Notes: generated by a model from the sequence alone, not told the origin. 8,493 nucleotides of DNA from Clostridia bacterium (GCA_900768005.1 CAAGBE010000102.1:1-8493); one strand, 5' to 3'; shown: positions 1-6,977, numbered from the stretch's first letter. Numbers and translations: made by a program.

Positions 1-247
1 ATTTTCCTTCGTCAATCATATCGCAGATAACAGCAAACAGAAGCTCCTCGTCTTCTACGCCGTAATAATAGTTATTGGCTATGTTATGAGCATAAACCTG
101 CACTATTTTTTTCTGCATATAACTTGAATACTCTTGTACTTGGGCTTGTTGCTGCTCAGGGGTTTTTATAGTTTCTTCTGCAAAAACATTCTGAGAAAAC
201 AGCATTACAAAAGCAAGCAAAAGAGCAAAAATCCTATTCTTTTTCAT
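1..247 (-). CDS. Secreted protein, N-terminal part only; possibly an S41-family (C-terminal processing) peptidase
   Basis: The open frame starts at ATG 247 and runs off the left edge after 82 codons, so only the N-terminus is visible. Residues 1-23 form a typical signal peptide: a basic start (MKKNR), a hydrophobic core (IFALLLAFVMLF), then SQNVFA with likely signal peptidase I cleavage after FA. The exported part begins EETIKTPEQQQAQVQ and continues with a helical stretch ending in NNYYYGVEDEELLFAVICD. A 'YGV..EEL' segment ahead of the catalytic region resembles the N-terminal region of clostridial S41 peptidases, but no PDZ or catalytic domain is in view, so that family call is tentative. 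An AAAGGG ribosome site lies 9 bases upstream of the ATG. The gene starts 27 bases after argS with no terminator between, so it is probably co-transcribed with argS. Export is well supported; function is not. Confidence 0.7.
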   Translation of the reverse strand, partial: MKKNRIFALLLAFVMLFSQNVFAEETIKTPEQQQAQVQEYSSYMQKKIVQVYAHNIANNYYYGVEDEELLFAVICDMIDEGK

Positions 248-274
248 AGTAAATTTCCCTTTCGTAAAAACTTA

Positions 275-1954
275 TTACATTTTTTCGGGGGCGCTTACTC
301 CGAGAATGTCAAGTACATTCTTTATAACAATTCTTGTAGACTCAATAAGCTTAAGACGGGCACACATAAGATTTTCCTCCTCGTCACGAACACGGCAAGC
401 GTTGTAGAAGGAATGGAAATGGGATGCCACATCGATAAGATAATGAGTAAGGTTGCTGGGATCGAAGCTTTCTGCAGATGCCTTGATTTCCTCAGGAAGA
501 CGGGCAAGAGTTTCCAAAAGCTCGATTTCTTCGTCTTTTGCAAGTAAAGATGCATCAATATCTGAAACCGCGGGCACCTTCACACCACTTTCTTCAAGAA
601 TTCTGATGATTGAGCAGATTCTTGCGTGGGCGTACTGAACGTAGAATACAGGGTTTTCGTTAGTCTGACTTACCGCCAAATCAAGGTCGAAATCCATATG
701 GCTTCCTGCAGCACGCATATTGAAGAAGAATCTTGCTGCATCTACACCGATTTCGTCAATGAGGTCAGCAAGGGTTATCATCTTACCTGTACGCTTACTC
801 ATTCTTGCAACCTCGCCGTTACGCATAAGACGAACAAGCTGAATTACAAGTACATCCAGTCTTTCTCCGCTGATGCCGACCGCTTCCATAGCACCTTTCA
901 TACGGGCAATATGACCGTGGTGGTCTGCACCCCAGATGTTGATTGCAAGGTCGAAGCCTCTTTCCTCAAGTTTGTTGCGGTGATATGCAATATCTGCCGC
1001 AAAATATGTGGGAATACCGTTTGCACGAACAAGAACGTCGTCCTTTTCGCTACCAAATTCAGTAGACTTAATCCAGAGTGCACCGTCTTTTTCGTAGGTG
1101 ATATTACTCTTCTTAAGCTTTTCAAGAGTTTCGGTTACACTACCGCCGTTGTGGAGTGTGCTCTCGTAAAACCATACATCATAATTGATGCCGTACTTTG
1201 TGAGTGTTTCCTGAAGTGCCGCAATATTGAGCGGAAGAGCATATGCTACAAGCTGATCCTTCCTCTCCTGTTCCTCTTTATCAAGAAGAATGTCACCGTA
1301 TTTGTCAATATAATTCTGTGCGTGAACGCGAATGTCATCCCCCTGATAGCCGTCCTCGGGAAATTCTACCGCATCCTCGCCTTTTAAGAGCTGGATGTAA
1401 CGTGCATCAAGGCTTCTTCCGAATTTATCAATCTGTGCACCTGCATCATTGATGTAAAATTCCTTGGTTACATCCCAACCTGCACGGGAGAGAACGTTGC
1501 TTAAGGTATCACCGAGAGCACCACCTCTTGCATTACCCATATGCATAGGACCTGTGGGATTTGCACTTACAAACTCAACAACAACCTTTTTACCATCGGC
1601 AACATTAACATTACCGTAAGCTTCCTTTTCTTCCTCAATTTCTGCTATAACATTATAGAGATAACTCTTGTCAAGGTAGAAATTAATGAAGCCGGGGCCT
1701 GCAACCTCTATTTTTGTTGCGCCCAGCTCATCAGCCTTAAGGTTTGCCACAATATTTTCCGCAATGGCACGGGGAGCTGATTTTGCCGCCCTAGCAAGCA
1801 TCATAGCAAGGTTAATAGCATAATCACCGTTACCCTTATCCTTGGGAACCTCAATGGTGAAATCAGGAATCTCGATTTCGGGATATGCTGCCTTTGCCGC
1901 CTCCATTGCTGCATTATATATCTGTGATTTCTTCATAGAAAGCGTATTTGCCAT
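275..1954 (-). CDS. argS: Arginyl-tRNA synthetase (class I)
   Basis: Cytoplasmic enzyme that attaches arginine to tRNA-Arg using ATP. The 559-residue product is full length for the family. In order it shows an N-terminal tRNA-recognition (Add-1) domain at about residues 1-90, the Rossmann catalytic core with the HIGH-type signature NPTGPMHMGN (HMGN about 138-141), the WGADHHGHIARM segment near 341-352, the KMSKS-type loop MSKRTGK (about 385-391), and an all-helical DALR anticodon-binding domain from about 430 to the end (NPVFYVQYAHAR). An upstream in-frame ATG at 1975 would add seven residues (MMKGRFF), but the ribosome site AGGAAG lies inside that extension, 7 bases before the ATG at 1954, so 1954 is the better start. 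The gene follows the ywiB-like gene by 29 bases. The ywiB-argS pairing is also known from Bacillus subtilis. No catalytic signature is missing. Identification is secure. Confidence 0.97.
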   Translation of the reverse strand: MANTLSMKKSQIYNAAMEAAKAAYPEIEIPDFTIEVPKDKGNGDYAINLAMMLARAAKSAPRAIAENIVANLKADELGATKIEVAGPGFINFYLDKSYLYNVIAEIEEEKEAYGNVNVADGKKVVVEFVSANPTGPMHMGNARGGALGDTLSNVLSRAGWDVTKEFYINDAGAQIDKFGRSLDARYIQLLKGEDAVEFPEDGYQGDDIRVHAQNYIDKYGDILLDKEEQERKDQLVAYALPLNIAALQETLTKYGINYDVWFYESTLHNGGSVTETLEKLKKSNITYEKDGALWIKSTEFGSEKDDVLVRANGIPTYFAADIAYHRNKLEERGFDLAINIWGADHHGHIARMKGAMEAVGISGERLDVLVIQLVRLMRNGEVARMSKRTGKMITLADLIDEIGVDAARFFFNMRAAGSHMDFDLDLAVSQTNENPVFYVQYAHARICSIIRILEESGVKVPAVSDIDASLLAKDEEIELLETLARLPEEIKASAESFDPSNLTHYLIDVASHFHSFYNACRVRDEEENLMCARLKLIESTRIVIKNVLDILGVSAPEKM

Positions 1955-1961
1955 GAAAAAT

Positions 1962-1967
1962 CTTCCT
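1962..1967 (-). promoter_or_regulatory. Ribosome binding site that decides the argS start
   Basis: On the minus strand this reads AGGAAG, 7 bases before the ATG at 1954. It lies downstream of the alternative ATGs at 1975 and 1972, which lack a comparable site, so the shorter product is favoured. Confidence 0.7.
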
Positions 1968-1983
1968 TTCATCATTTATGTAC

Positions 1984-2403
1984 TTATGCGCGTACCGTAA
2001 GGGAAATTCCGTTACGGGAGCGCGAAATGTTGTTTATGTCCATTATATAATCAATATCGATATTTCCGCCGTTTTCGTCAAGGGAAACATTGATATCATT
2101 TGCCGTCACACTGATTGTGAAATCGCCGTAGGGCGTTTCGTAATGCCCTATATGGCACTTCCCTTTCTCGAAAATCATATGGGTATTTGTCTGTCCGTGA
2201 CGCATCATGGTAACTATACCGTCAGGTGAAATTTTAAGGGTTGTGTTGCATTTTTCCATTCCCGAAAAATCTCCCTCTGCATAACTCAGGTAGTATTTTC
2301 CGTCTTTGTCATAAAATGTACCAGCCGTGGTAATTTCCATACCGTTTTTATCGTCGCCGTAATCCTGACTGCCCTTTATCGATATGTAAACGTCTTTTTT
2401 CAT
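1984..2403 (-). CDS. ywiB: DUF1934 (YwiB-like) small beta-barrel protein
   Basis: A 139-residue protein with no signal peptide or membrane segment, so probably cytoplasmic. It begins MKKDVYISIKGSQDYG and is made largely of alternating beta-strand-like segments. The central RHGQTNTHMIFEKGKC and HYETPYGDFTISV segments fit the DUF1934/YwiB family, whose members are predicted calycin-like beta-barrels with no established biochemical role. Its place directly before argS matches the ywiB-argS arrangement in Bacillus subtilis, which supports the assignment. The start is well set: GGAGGTG lies 8 bases upstream inside the murI coding region, and the ATG overlaps the murI stop codon in the sequence TAATG, which suggests translational coupling. 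The family call comes from recalled sequence features and context, not a search, and the function remains unknown. Confidence 0.85.
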   Translation of the reverse strand: MKKDVYISIKGSQDYGDDKNGMEITTAGTFYDKDGKYYLSYAEGDFSGMEKCNTTLKISPDGIVTMMRHGQTNTHMIFEKGKCHIGHYETPYGDFTISVTANDINVSLDENGGNIDIDYIMDINNISRSRNGISLTVRA

Positions 2404-3203
2404 TAGTCCAGCACCTCCAGGTGTACCTTTCCGTCAATGGGTTTTCCCAAGAAAGTGCTTCCCAACTGAGTAAAATTTTCTACCGAGTCAGAAACGTAAA
2501 ACTCACTGTTTCCGCACTCCTTACTGCTGAGAAGTCCCTCTTTTTCAAGATAACTCTTTGCCTCCTCTGCCGCAAGTGCGCCGGGGCTTAAAAGAGTAAC
2601 CCCCTCTCCCATTATAGCCGAAATAACTTTCGTAAGCAAGGGGTAATGTGTGCATCCTAAGATAAGTGTATCCACATTTGCCTCTTTAAGGGGTTTAAGA
2701 TAATCTTTGGCAATTATCATTGCCGCTTCGCTTTCGGCGTATCCGTTTTCAACAAGGGGAACAAACATCGGGCAGGCGTTGGAGAAAACCTCCATCTGGG
2801 GGTTTAGTTCCTTTATGATTTCCCCGTACTTGCCGCTTTTTACCGTACCGCTTGTTCCTATAACGCCGATGCGTCCGTTTTTCGTCACCTCTACGGCTTT
2901 TCTGCAGGCACTTTCAAGCACACCCATTATTTTAATGTCATATTTATCCCGAAGGAAGGGAAGTGCAACCGAGCTTGCTGTACCGCAAGCGGCAATAATG
3001 AATTTTATATCGTGTCTGAGCAGAAAATCGATATCGTCCTTTGTATAGCGGATAATGGTTTCACGGCTCCTGGTTCCATAGGGGACACGCCCGGTGTCAC
3101 CAAAATAGATGATGTCTTCACCGGGCATAATCCTCTGAATTTCTCTTACCGTGGTAAGTCCACCCAATCCGCTGTCGAAGATTCCGATGGGGTGATTTTT
3201 CAT
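2403..3203 (-). CDS. murI: Glutamate racemase
   Basis: Interconverts L- and D-glutamate to supply D-glutamate for peptidoglycan stem peptides in the cytoplasm. The 266-residue length is normal. Visible family features are the substrate-binding DSGLGGL (residues 10-16), GDTGRVPYG (35-43), the first catalytic cysteine in AACGTASS (Cys73), the IGVIGTSGT stretch (112-120), and the second catalytic cysteine in LGCTHYPLL (Cys184, with His186). The residue after Cys73 is Gly instead of the Asn of the usual CNTAS motif. This may be a lineage form, since both cysteines and the neighbouring Thr remain. The ribosome site TAGGAG lies 7 bases before the ATG. The gene follows gpmI by 20 bases and its stop overlaps the ywiB start, so all three are probably co-translated from one message. 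Aspartate racemase is a related alternative but fits the motifs less well. Confidence 0.94.
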   Translation of the reverse strand: MKNHPIGIFDSGLGGLTTVREIQRIMPGEDIIYFGDTGRVPYGTRSRETIIRYTKDDIDFLLRHDIKFIIAACGTASSVALPFLRDKYDIKIMGVLESACRKAVEVTKNGRIGVIGTSGTVKSGKYGEIIKELNPQMEVFSNACPMFVPLVENGYAESEAAMIIAKDYLKPLKEANVDTLILGCTHYPLLTKVISAIMGEGVTLLSPGALAAEEAKSYLEKEGLLSSKECGNSEFYVSDSVENFTQLGSTFLGKPIDGKVHLEVLD

Positions 3204-3223
3204 AATAATTCTCCTATCCGAGA

Positions 3224-4744
3224 TTATTTAATAAGGCTCTCGCCTGTCATTTCGCAAGGCTTCGGGAGTCCCATAATCTTAAGAAGTGTGGGAGCGATGT
3301 CGGCAAGTCTGCCGCCTTCACGAAGTTCTACATCATCTCCGACAACAATAAATGGAACGGGGTTTGTTGTGTGCGCTGTAAATACATCCTTTGTTTCAGG
3401 GTCTATCATCTGGTCTGCGTTACCGTGGTCTGCTGTGATACAAACGATACCGCCCTTTGCCTTAACTGCAGCTACAACCTTGCCAACGCATTCGTCAACT
3501 GTTTCTACTGCCTTAACTGCACAGTCAAATACGCCTGTGTGTCCAACCATATCGCAGTTTGCAAAATTAAGAATGATACAATCGTACTTATCACTTTCAA
3601 TTCTCTTAAGAACTTCCTCTGTTACCTCGGGAGCACTCATTTCGGGCTGCAGGTCATATGTTGCAACCTTGGGAGATGCGATAAGAGCACGGTCTTCGTT
3701 ATTATAGGGAGCCTCAACACCGCCGTTAAAGAAGAATGTTACGTGAGCATACTTCTCGGTTTCTGCAATACGAAGCTGAGTAAGACCTTTTTCAGCGATA
3801 TATTCGCCGAATGTATTTGTAAGTGATTCAGGCTTGAATGCAACGTCAACATTGGGCATCTTTGCGTCATACTGAGTCATACATACATAATACAAGGGGA
3901 AGAATCCGTTCTTTCTTTCAAATCCGTCAAAATCAGCATCCACAAGTGTACGGGTGATTTCACGTGCACGGTCGGGACGGAAGTTGAAGCAGATTACGCT
4001 GTCGTTTTCGCCGATTGTTGCACCCTCGGTAACTACTGTGGGAACAACAAATTCGTCTGTAACACCGTTATCGTAGGATTTCTGCATTGCATCTACTGCG
4101 TCGGGGTTCTTTTCACCTTCACCGTAAACAAGTGCGGCATACGCCTTTTCCACTCTTTCCCAACGGTTGTCACGATCCATTGCATAGTATCTGCCTGAAA
4201 GAACACCGATTTTACCAACACCAATTTCGTCAAGTTTTTCGGAAAGTGCCTTTACAAATTCGATACCGCTTGTGGGAGATACGTCACGGCCGTCCATAAA
4301 GCCGTGAACGAATACTTTCTCAAGACCGTTTCTCTTTGCCATTTCAATCGCAGCAAAAAGATGTGTGATATGGCTGTGAACACCGCCGTCGGACAAAAGT
4401 CCGTAAAGGTGAAGCGCGCTGTCGTGCTTTTTGCAGTTTTCAATAGCCTTTACAAAAGCATCCTTTGTGAAGAAGTCACCGTCGGAGATAGATTTTGTAA
4501 TTCTTGTCAGCTCCTGATAAACTATTCTTCCTGCACCGATATTTGTATGACCAACCTCACTGTTACCCATCTGTCCGTCGGGAAGACCTACGTCCATACC
4601 GCTGGCGTTGATGAGAGTGTTTGGACACTCGGAGAGAAGTTTATCCATAACGGGAGTTTTTGCGCTGTATACGGCATTTCCCTCAGCTAAAGGGTTGTAG
4701 CCGTACCCGTCAAGTATCATAAGCATTGTAAGCTTTTTTGTCAT
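3224..4744 (-). CDS. gpmI: 2,3-bisphosphoglycerate-independent phosphoglycerate mutase
   Basis: Interconverts 3-phosphoglycerate and 2-phosphoglycerate in lower glycolysis, normally with two Mn ions. The 506-residue product belongs to the alkaline phosphatase-like superfamily. Visible features are the metal-binding LMILDGYG (Asp12), the catalytic serine in QMGNSEVGHTNIGAGR (Ser62), the LLSDGGVHSHITHL and FMDGRDVSP segments of the transferase insert, and the C-terminal metal ligands ADHGNADQM and AHTTNPVPF. An in-frame ATG at 4753 would add MNI, but its distance from GAAAGG is only 1 base, against 10 bases for the ATG at 4744. Starting at 4744 also puts the catalytic serine at position 62, the number in the Geobacillus stearothermophilus enzyme. 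The gene is followed closely by murI. The 158 bases before it contain hairpins, including a terminator-like one, so its expression may be separately controlled. Confidence 0.96.
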   Translation of the reverse strand: MTKKLTMLMILDGYGYNPLAEGNAVYSAKTPVMDKLLSECPNTLINASGMDVGLPDGQMGNSEVGHTNIGAGRIVYQELTRITKSISDGDFFTKDAFVKAIENCKKHDSALHLYGLLSDGGVHSHITHLFAAIEMAKRNGLEKVFVHGFMDGRDVSPTSGIEFVKALSEKLDEIGVGKIGVLSGRYYAMDRDNRWERVEKAYAALVYGEGEKNPDAVDAMQKSYDNGVTDEFVVPTVVTEGATIGENDSVICFNFRPDRAREITRTLVDADFDGFERKNGFFPLYYVCMTQYDAKMPNVDVAFKPESLTNTFGEYIAEKGLTQLRIAETEKYAHVTFFFNGGVEAPYNNEDRALIASPKVATYDLQPEMSAPEVTEEVLKRIESDKYDCIILNFANCDMVGHTGVFDCAVKAVETVDECVGKVVAAVKAKGGIVCITADHGNADQMIDPETKDVFTAHTTNPVPFIVVGDDVELREGGRLADIAPTLLKIMGLPKPCEMTGESLIK

Positions 4745-4754
4745 AATGTTCATA

Positions 4755-4760
4755 CCTTTC
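4755..4760 (-). promoter_or_regulatory. Ribosome binding site for gpmI
   Basis: GAAAGG on the minus strand lies 10 bases before ATG 4744 but only 1 base before ATG 4753. The spacing favours the downstream start. The 3' arm of a hairpin ends about 5 bases upstream of it. Confidence 0.6.
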
Positions 4761-4764
4761 TGAT

Positions 4765-4799
4765 AGCCAAAAGCAAGTTCGAATTATTCTCTTTCGGCT
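4765..4799 (-). other. Hairpin in the gpmI leader
   Basis: On the minus strand AGCCGAAAG (4791-4799) pairs with CTTTTGGCT (4765-4773), giving nine pairs with one G-U and a 17-base loop. It ends just before the gpmI ribosome site. No T-run follows, so it is not a terminator. It could influence translation start or RNA stability, but this is inference. Confidence 0.5.
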
Positions 4800-4810
4800 A
4801 AAATTTTTCA

Positions 4811-4826
4811 GTCCGTAAAAACGGAC
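4811..4826 (-). other. Small hairpin downstream of the terminator-like element
   Basis: GTCCGT and ACGGAC form a perfect six-pair stem with a four-T loop on the minus strand. It lies directly after the T-run of the larger hairpin. With no T-tract of its own it may be a leader structure or simply part of the structured spacer. Confidence 0.5.
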
Positions 4827-4866
4827 AAAAAGGCCGTTGAGCAAAGCAGGGCTAAGTTCAACAGCC
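4827..4866 (-). terminator. Terminator-like hairpin between tpiA and gpmI
   Basis: On the minus strand GGCTGTTGA (4858-4866) pairs with TCAACGGCC (4832-4840) to give nine pairs, one of them U-G, around a 17-base loop, followed at once by TTTTT (4827-4831). This is the layout of an intrinsic terminator, although the loop is longer than usual. It would end or reduce transcription after pgk-tpiA, leaving gpmI to read-through or to a promoter of its own. I saw no convincing promoter between it and gpmI. Confidence 0.6.
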
Positions 4867-4870
4867 TTCA

Positions 4871-4890
4871 GCGGAGCTTTCCAGCTCCGC
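4871..4890 (-). other. Perfect hairpin after tpiA
   Basis: GCGGAGCT and AGCTCCGC form an eight-pair perfect stem closed by a GGAA (GNRA-type) loop on the minus strand, 12 bases after the tpiA stop codon. No T-run follows. It could stabilise the 3' end of the pgk-tpiA message, or form the first element of a compound terminator with the hairpin at 4832-4866. Confidence 0.6.
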
Positions 4891-4902
4891 CCAAGTTCAT
4901 AA

Positions 4903-5649
4903 TTAAGCGTTGCAGATGATAGAGAAATCATCGGGCTTAAGGCTTGCACCGCCAACAAGACCGCCGTCAATATCGCTCATTGCAAAAAGTTCAGCCGCAC
5001 AGTCCTTGTTCACGCTGCCGCCGTAGAGGATACGGATATTATTTGCAGTTTCTTCATCATAGATACCTGCAAGACATTCTCTGATATCCTTACAAACTTC
5101 GTTAGCCTGCTCGTTTGTTGCAACCTTACCTGTGCCGATAGCCCAGATAGGCTCATATGCAACTACAATCTTAACTGCATCTTCCTTGGAAATTCCGCGG
5201 AAAGCAATCTTAATCTGGCTGCGAATAAAGTCAAATGTGATTGTATCTTCTCTCTGTTTAAGAGATTCACCGCAGCAAAGCACGGGGATAAGGTCATACT
5301 TGAGAGCCTGAATAACCTTTGCATTTACAGTATCGTCTGTTTCTGCGAAGTACTCACGTCTTTCACTGTGACCGATTAAAACATATTCAACGCCGATTTC
5401 CTTAAGCATCTGTGCGCTGATTTCACCTGTGAATGCACCCTTGTCTTCAAAGTGAAGATTCTGCGCACCAATTTTGATATTGCTGCCCTCTGCAGCCTTA
5501 ACAGCCGCGGGAAGGCATACATATGTGGGACAGATAAGAACGTCGTTCTTACAGCCTGCTACCTTACCCTTAAGCTCTTTAATCATAGCCTCTGCCTGAG
5601 AGGGGGTATTGTTCATTTTCCAGTTACCTGCAGCGAGGATTTTTCTCAT
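4903..5649 (-). CDS. tpiA: Triose-phosphate isomerase
   Basis: Interconverts dihydroxyacetone phosphate and glyceraldehyde 3-phosphate in the cytoplasm. The 248-residue length is typical. All catalytic elements are visible: GNWKMN with Lys11, IGHSERR with His94, the YEPIWAIGTG stretch with the catalytic Glu166 and the mobile loop, and the phosphate-binding YGGSVN and GGLVGGASL near the C-terminus. The frame could also open at TTG 5658, which would add three residues. ATG 5649 is preferred because it gives the family's normal N-terminus (MRKILAAGNWKMN) and lies 11 bases from the AGG of GAAAGGAA, while the TTG is only 2 bases from it. The gene follows pgk by 34 bases with no terminator between, so the two should be co-transcribed. 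A structured region follows it. Identification is secure. Confidence 0.97.
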   Translation of the reverse strand: MRKILAAGNWKMNNTPSQAEAMIKELKGKVAGCKNDVLICPTYVCLPAAVKAAEGSNIKIGAQNLHFEDKGAFTGEISAQMLKEIGVEYVLIGHSERREYFAETDDTVNAKVIQALKYDLIPVLCCGESLKQREDTITFDFIRSQIKIAFRGISKEDAVKIVVAYEPIWAIGTGKVATNEQANEVCKDIRECLAGIYDEETANNIRILYGGSVNKDCAAELFAMSDIDGGLVGGASLKPDDFSIICNA

Positions 5650-5660
5650 AGTTTTCAATT

Positions 5661-5666
5661 CCTTTC
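5661..5666 (-). promoter_or_regulatory. Ribosome binding site that decides the tpiA start
   Basis: GAAAGG on the minus strand lies 11 bases from ATG 5649 but only 2 bases from the in-frame TTG at 5658. This makes the TTG start unlikely. Confidence 0.6.
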
Positions 5667-5683
5667 AAAACTTTCTGTTTAGA

Positions 5684-6865
5684 TTATTTATCCTGAAGTG
5701 CAGCGATGCCGGGAAGTTCCTTACCTTCAAGGAATTCAAGGCTTGCACCGCCACCTGTGGAGATGTGGCTCATCTTGTCACCAAGGCCTGCCTGATTAAC
5801 TGCTGCAACGCTGTCACCGCCGCCGATAACTGTTGTAGCGTCGATCTGGGCAAGTACCTGAGCAATTGCGTTTGTACCCTTTGCGAAGTTTTCCATTTCG
5901 AATACGCCCATAGGTCCATTCCATACAACTGTCTTTGCACTCTTAACTGCATCGGAGAAAAGCTCAATTGTCTTGGGTCCGATGTCAAGTCCCTGCCAGC
6001 CTGCCTGGATGCCGCCATCGGAAACTACTTTGCTTTCTGCATCATTAGCAAAATCCTTAGCAACTACTGTATCAATGGGAAGAAGAAGCTTATCGCCTGC
6101 TTTTGCCATCATTTCCTTAGCGTAATCGATATAGTCCTTTTCAAGAAGGCTGTCGCCTACTTCCTGACCCTTTGCAGCCATAAATGTATAAGCCATACCA
6201 CCGCCGATGATGAGCTTGTCAACCTTATCAAGAAGGTTTTCAATTACGCTGATTTTGCTGGAAACCTTGCTACCGCCAAGGATTGCAACAAGAGGACGAA
6301 CGGGGTTATTTACTGCATTGCCGAGGAATTCAATTTCTTTCTGAATAAGATAACCGCAAACAGCAGGAAGATATTCTGTAACACCTACTGTGGAGCAGTG
6401 TGCTCTGTGAGCTGTACCGAATGCATCATTAACAAAGATTTCTGCAAGAGAAGCAAGCTCCTTGCTGAATGTTTCAATGTTCTTTGTTTCTTCTGCTCTG
6501 TAACGTGTGTTTTCAAGAAGAACGATGTCGCCGTCCTTCATTTCTGCAACTGCTTTCTTTGCGTTTTCGCCGACTACGTTAGCATCTGCTGCAAATACTA
6601 CTTCCTTGCCGAGCTTTTCAGAAAGTCTCTTTGCAACTGGAGCAAGAGAAAACTCAGGCTTGGGCTCACCCTTGGGCTTGCCCATATGAGAGCAAAGGAT
6701 AACCTTTGCACCGTTATCTGCAAGATACTTGATTGTGGGCATAGCACCTACAATTCTGTTTTCATCTGTGATGTTTCCGTCTTTGTCAAGGGGTACGTTA
6801 AAGTCACAACGAACGAGGACTTTTTTACCCTGTACCTGGATGTCTTCGATAGTCTTTTTGTTCAT
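5684..6865 (-). CDS. pgk: Phosphoglycerate kinase
   Basis: Transfers the acyl phosphate of 1,3-bisphosphoglycerate to ADP, a substrate-level ATP-forming step of glycolysis. The 393-residue product has the normal bacterial length. The N-terminal substrate domain shows RCDFNVP (19-25), SHMGKPKG (where HLGRPKG is common), LLENTRYRAEE and NDAFGTAHRAH. The C-terminal nucleotide domain shows ILGGSKVSSKI, IIGGGMAYTF, WNGPMGVFE, IGGGDSVAAV and the STGGGASLEFLEG signature near the end. Translation starts at ATG 6865 behind a strong GAGGTG site 7 bases upstream. It is the first gene after a clear promoter at 6950-6977 and is followed by tpiA. Unlike many Firmicutes clusters there is no gapA immediately upstream; a lipoprotein gene with its own terminator takes that place. 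Confidence 0.98.
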   Translation of the reverse strand: MNKKTIEDIQVQGKKVLVRCDFNVPLDKDGNITDENRIVGAMPTIKYLADNGAKVILCSHMGKPKGEPKPEFSLAPVAKRLSEKLGKEVVFAADANVVGENAKKAVAEMKDGDIVLLENTRYRAEETKNIETFSKELASLAEIFVNDAFGTAHRAHCSTVGVTEYLPAVCGYLIQKEIEFLGNAVNNPVRPLVAILGGSKVSSKISVIENLLDKVDKLIIGGGMAYTFMAAKGQEVGDSLLEKDYIDYAKEMMAKAGDKLLLPIDTVVAKDFANDAESKVVSDGGIQAGWQGLDIGPKTIELFSDAVKSAKTVVWNGPMGVFEMENFAKGTNAIAQVLAQIDATTVIGGGDSVAAVNQAGLGDKMSHISTGGGASLEFLEGKELPGIAALQDK

Positions 6866-6949
6866 TCTAAATCACCTCATAAAAATATATCATAAAATTT
6901 TTACACTATTTTTACGACAGAGCCTACTTTCAGCACTATCATCCTATTT

Positions 6950-6977
6950 ATTATACCACTATTTAGCGTAAATGCAA
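6950..6977 (-). promoter_or_regulatory. Promoter of the pgk operon
   Basis: On the minus strand TTGCAT (6972-6977) is 16 bases from a perfect TATAAT (6950-6955), which is preceded by TGG to give an extended -10. Transcription would start near 6943, leaving a leader of about 78 bases before pgk. In that leader I see no convincing riboswitch. This matches a housekeeping sigma-A promoter. Confidence 0.8.

Noticed and set aside
626..1387. Plus-strand open frame of 253 codons
   Set aside because: It is antisense to the argS catalytic region, has no plausible ribosome site or domain, and is explained by the codon bias of argS.
275..1975. argS starting at the upstream MM at 1975/1972
   Set aside because: The AGGAAG ribosome site falls inside that extension and is well placed for ATG 1954, and the added MMKGRFF is only the translated ribosome-site region.
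3012..3707. Plus-strand open frame of 231 codons
   Set aside because: It is antisense to parts of both murI and gpmI and crosses their boundary. Its low-complexity Ser/Thr/Pro composition is typical of a shadow frame.
4811..4826. The six-pair hairpin as an intrinsic terminator
   Set aside because: The stem is short and is followed on the minus strand by TGAAAAA, not a T-run. The T-run belongs to the upstream nine-pair stem.
4710..4970. Minus-strand open frame of 86 codons across the tpiA-gpmI spacer
   Set aside because: It starts inside tpiA in another frame and ends in gpmI. Its codons read through the hairpins, and it has no suitable ribosome site or recognisable domain.
5609..6895. Plus-strand open frame of 428 codons
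   Set aside because: It lies fully antisense to pgk and runs into tpiA. Its product is a Cys/Asn-rich sequence with no recognisable motifs, while the minus strand encodes every pgk signature.
6866..6949. Riboswitch or leader RNA before pgk
   Set aside because: The leader of about 78 bases is AT-rich and shows no strong stem or recognisable conserved core. A structure or profile search could still alter this.
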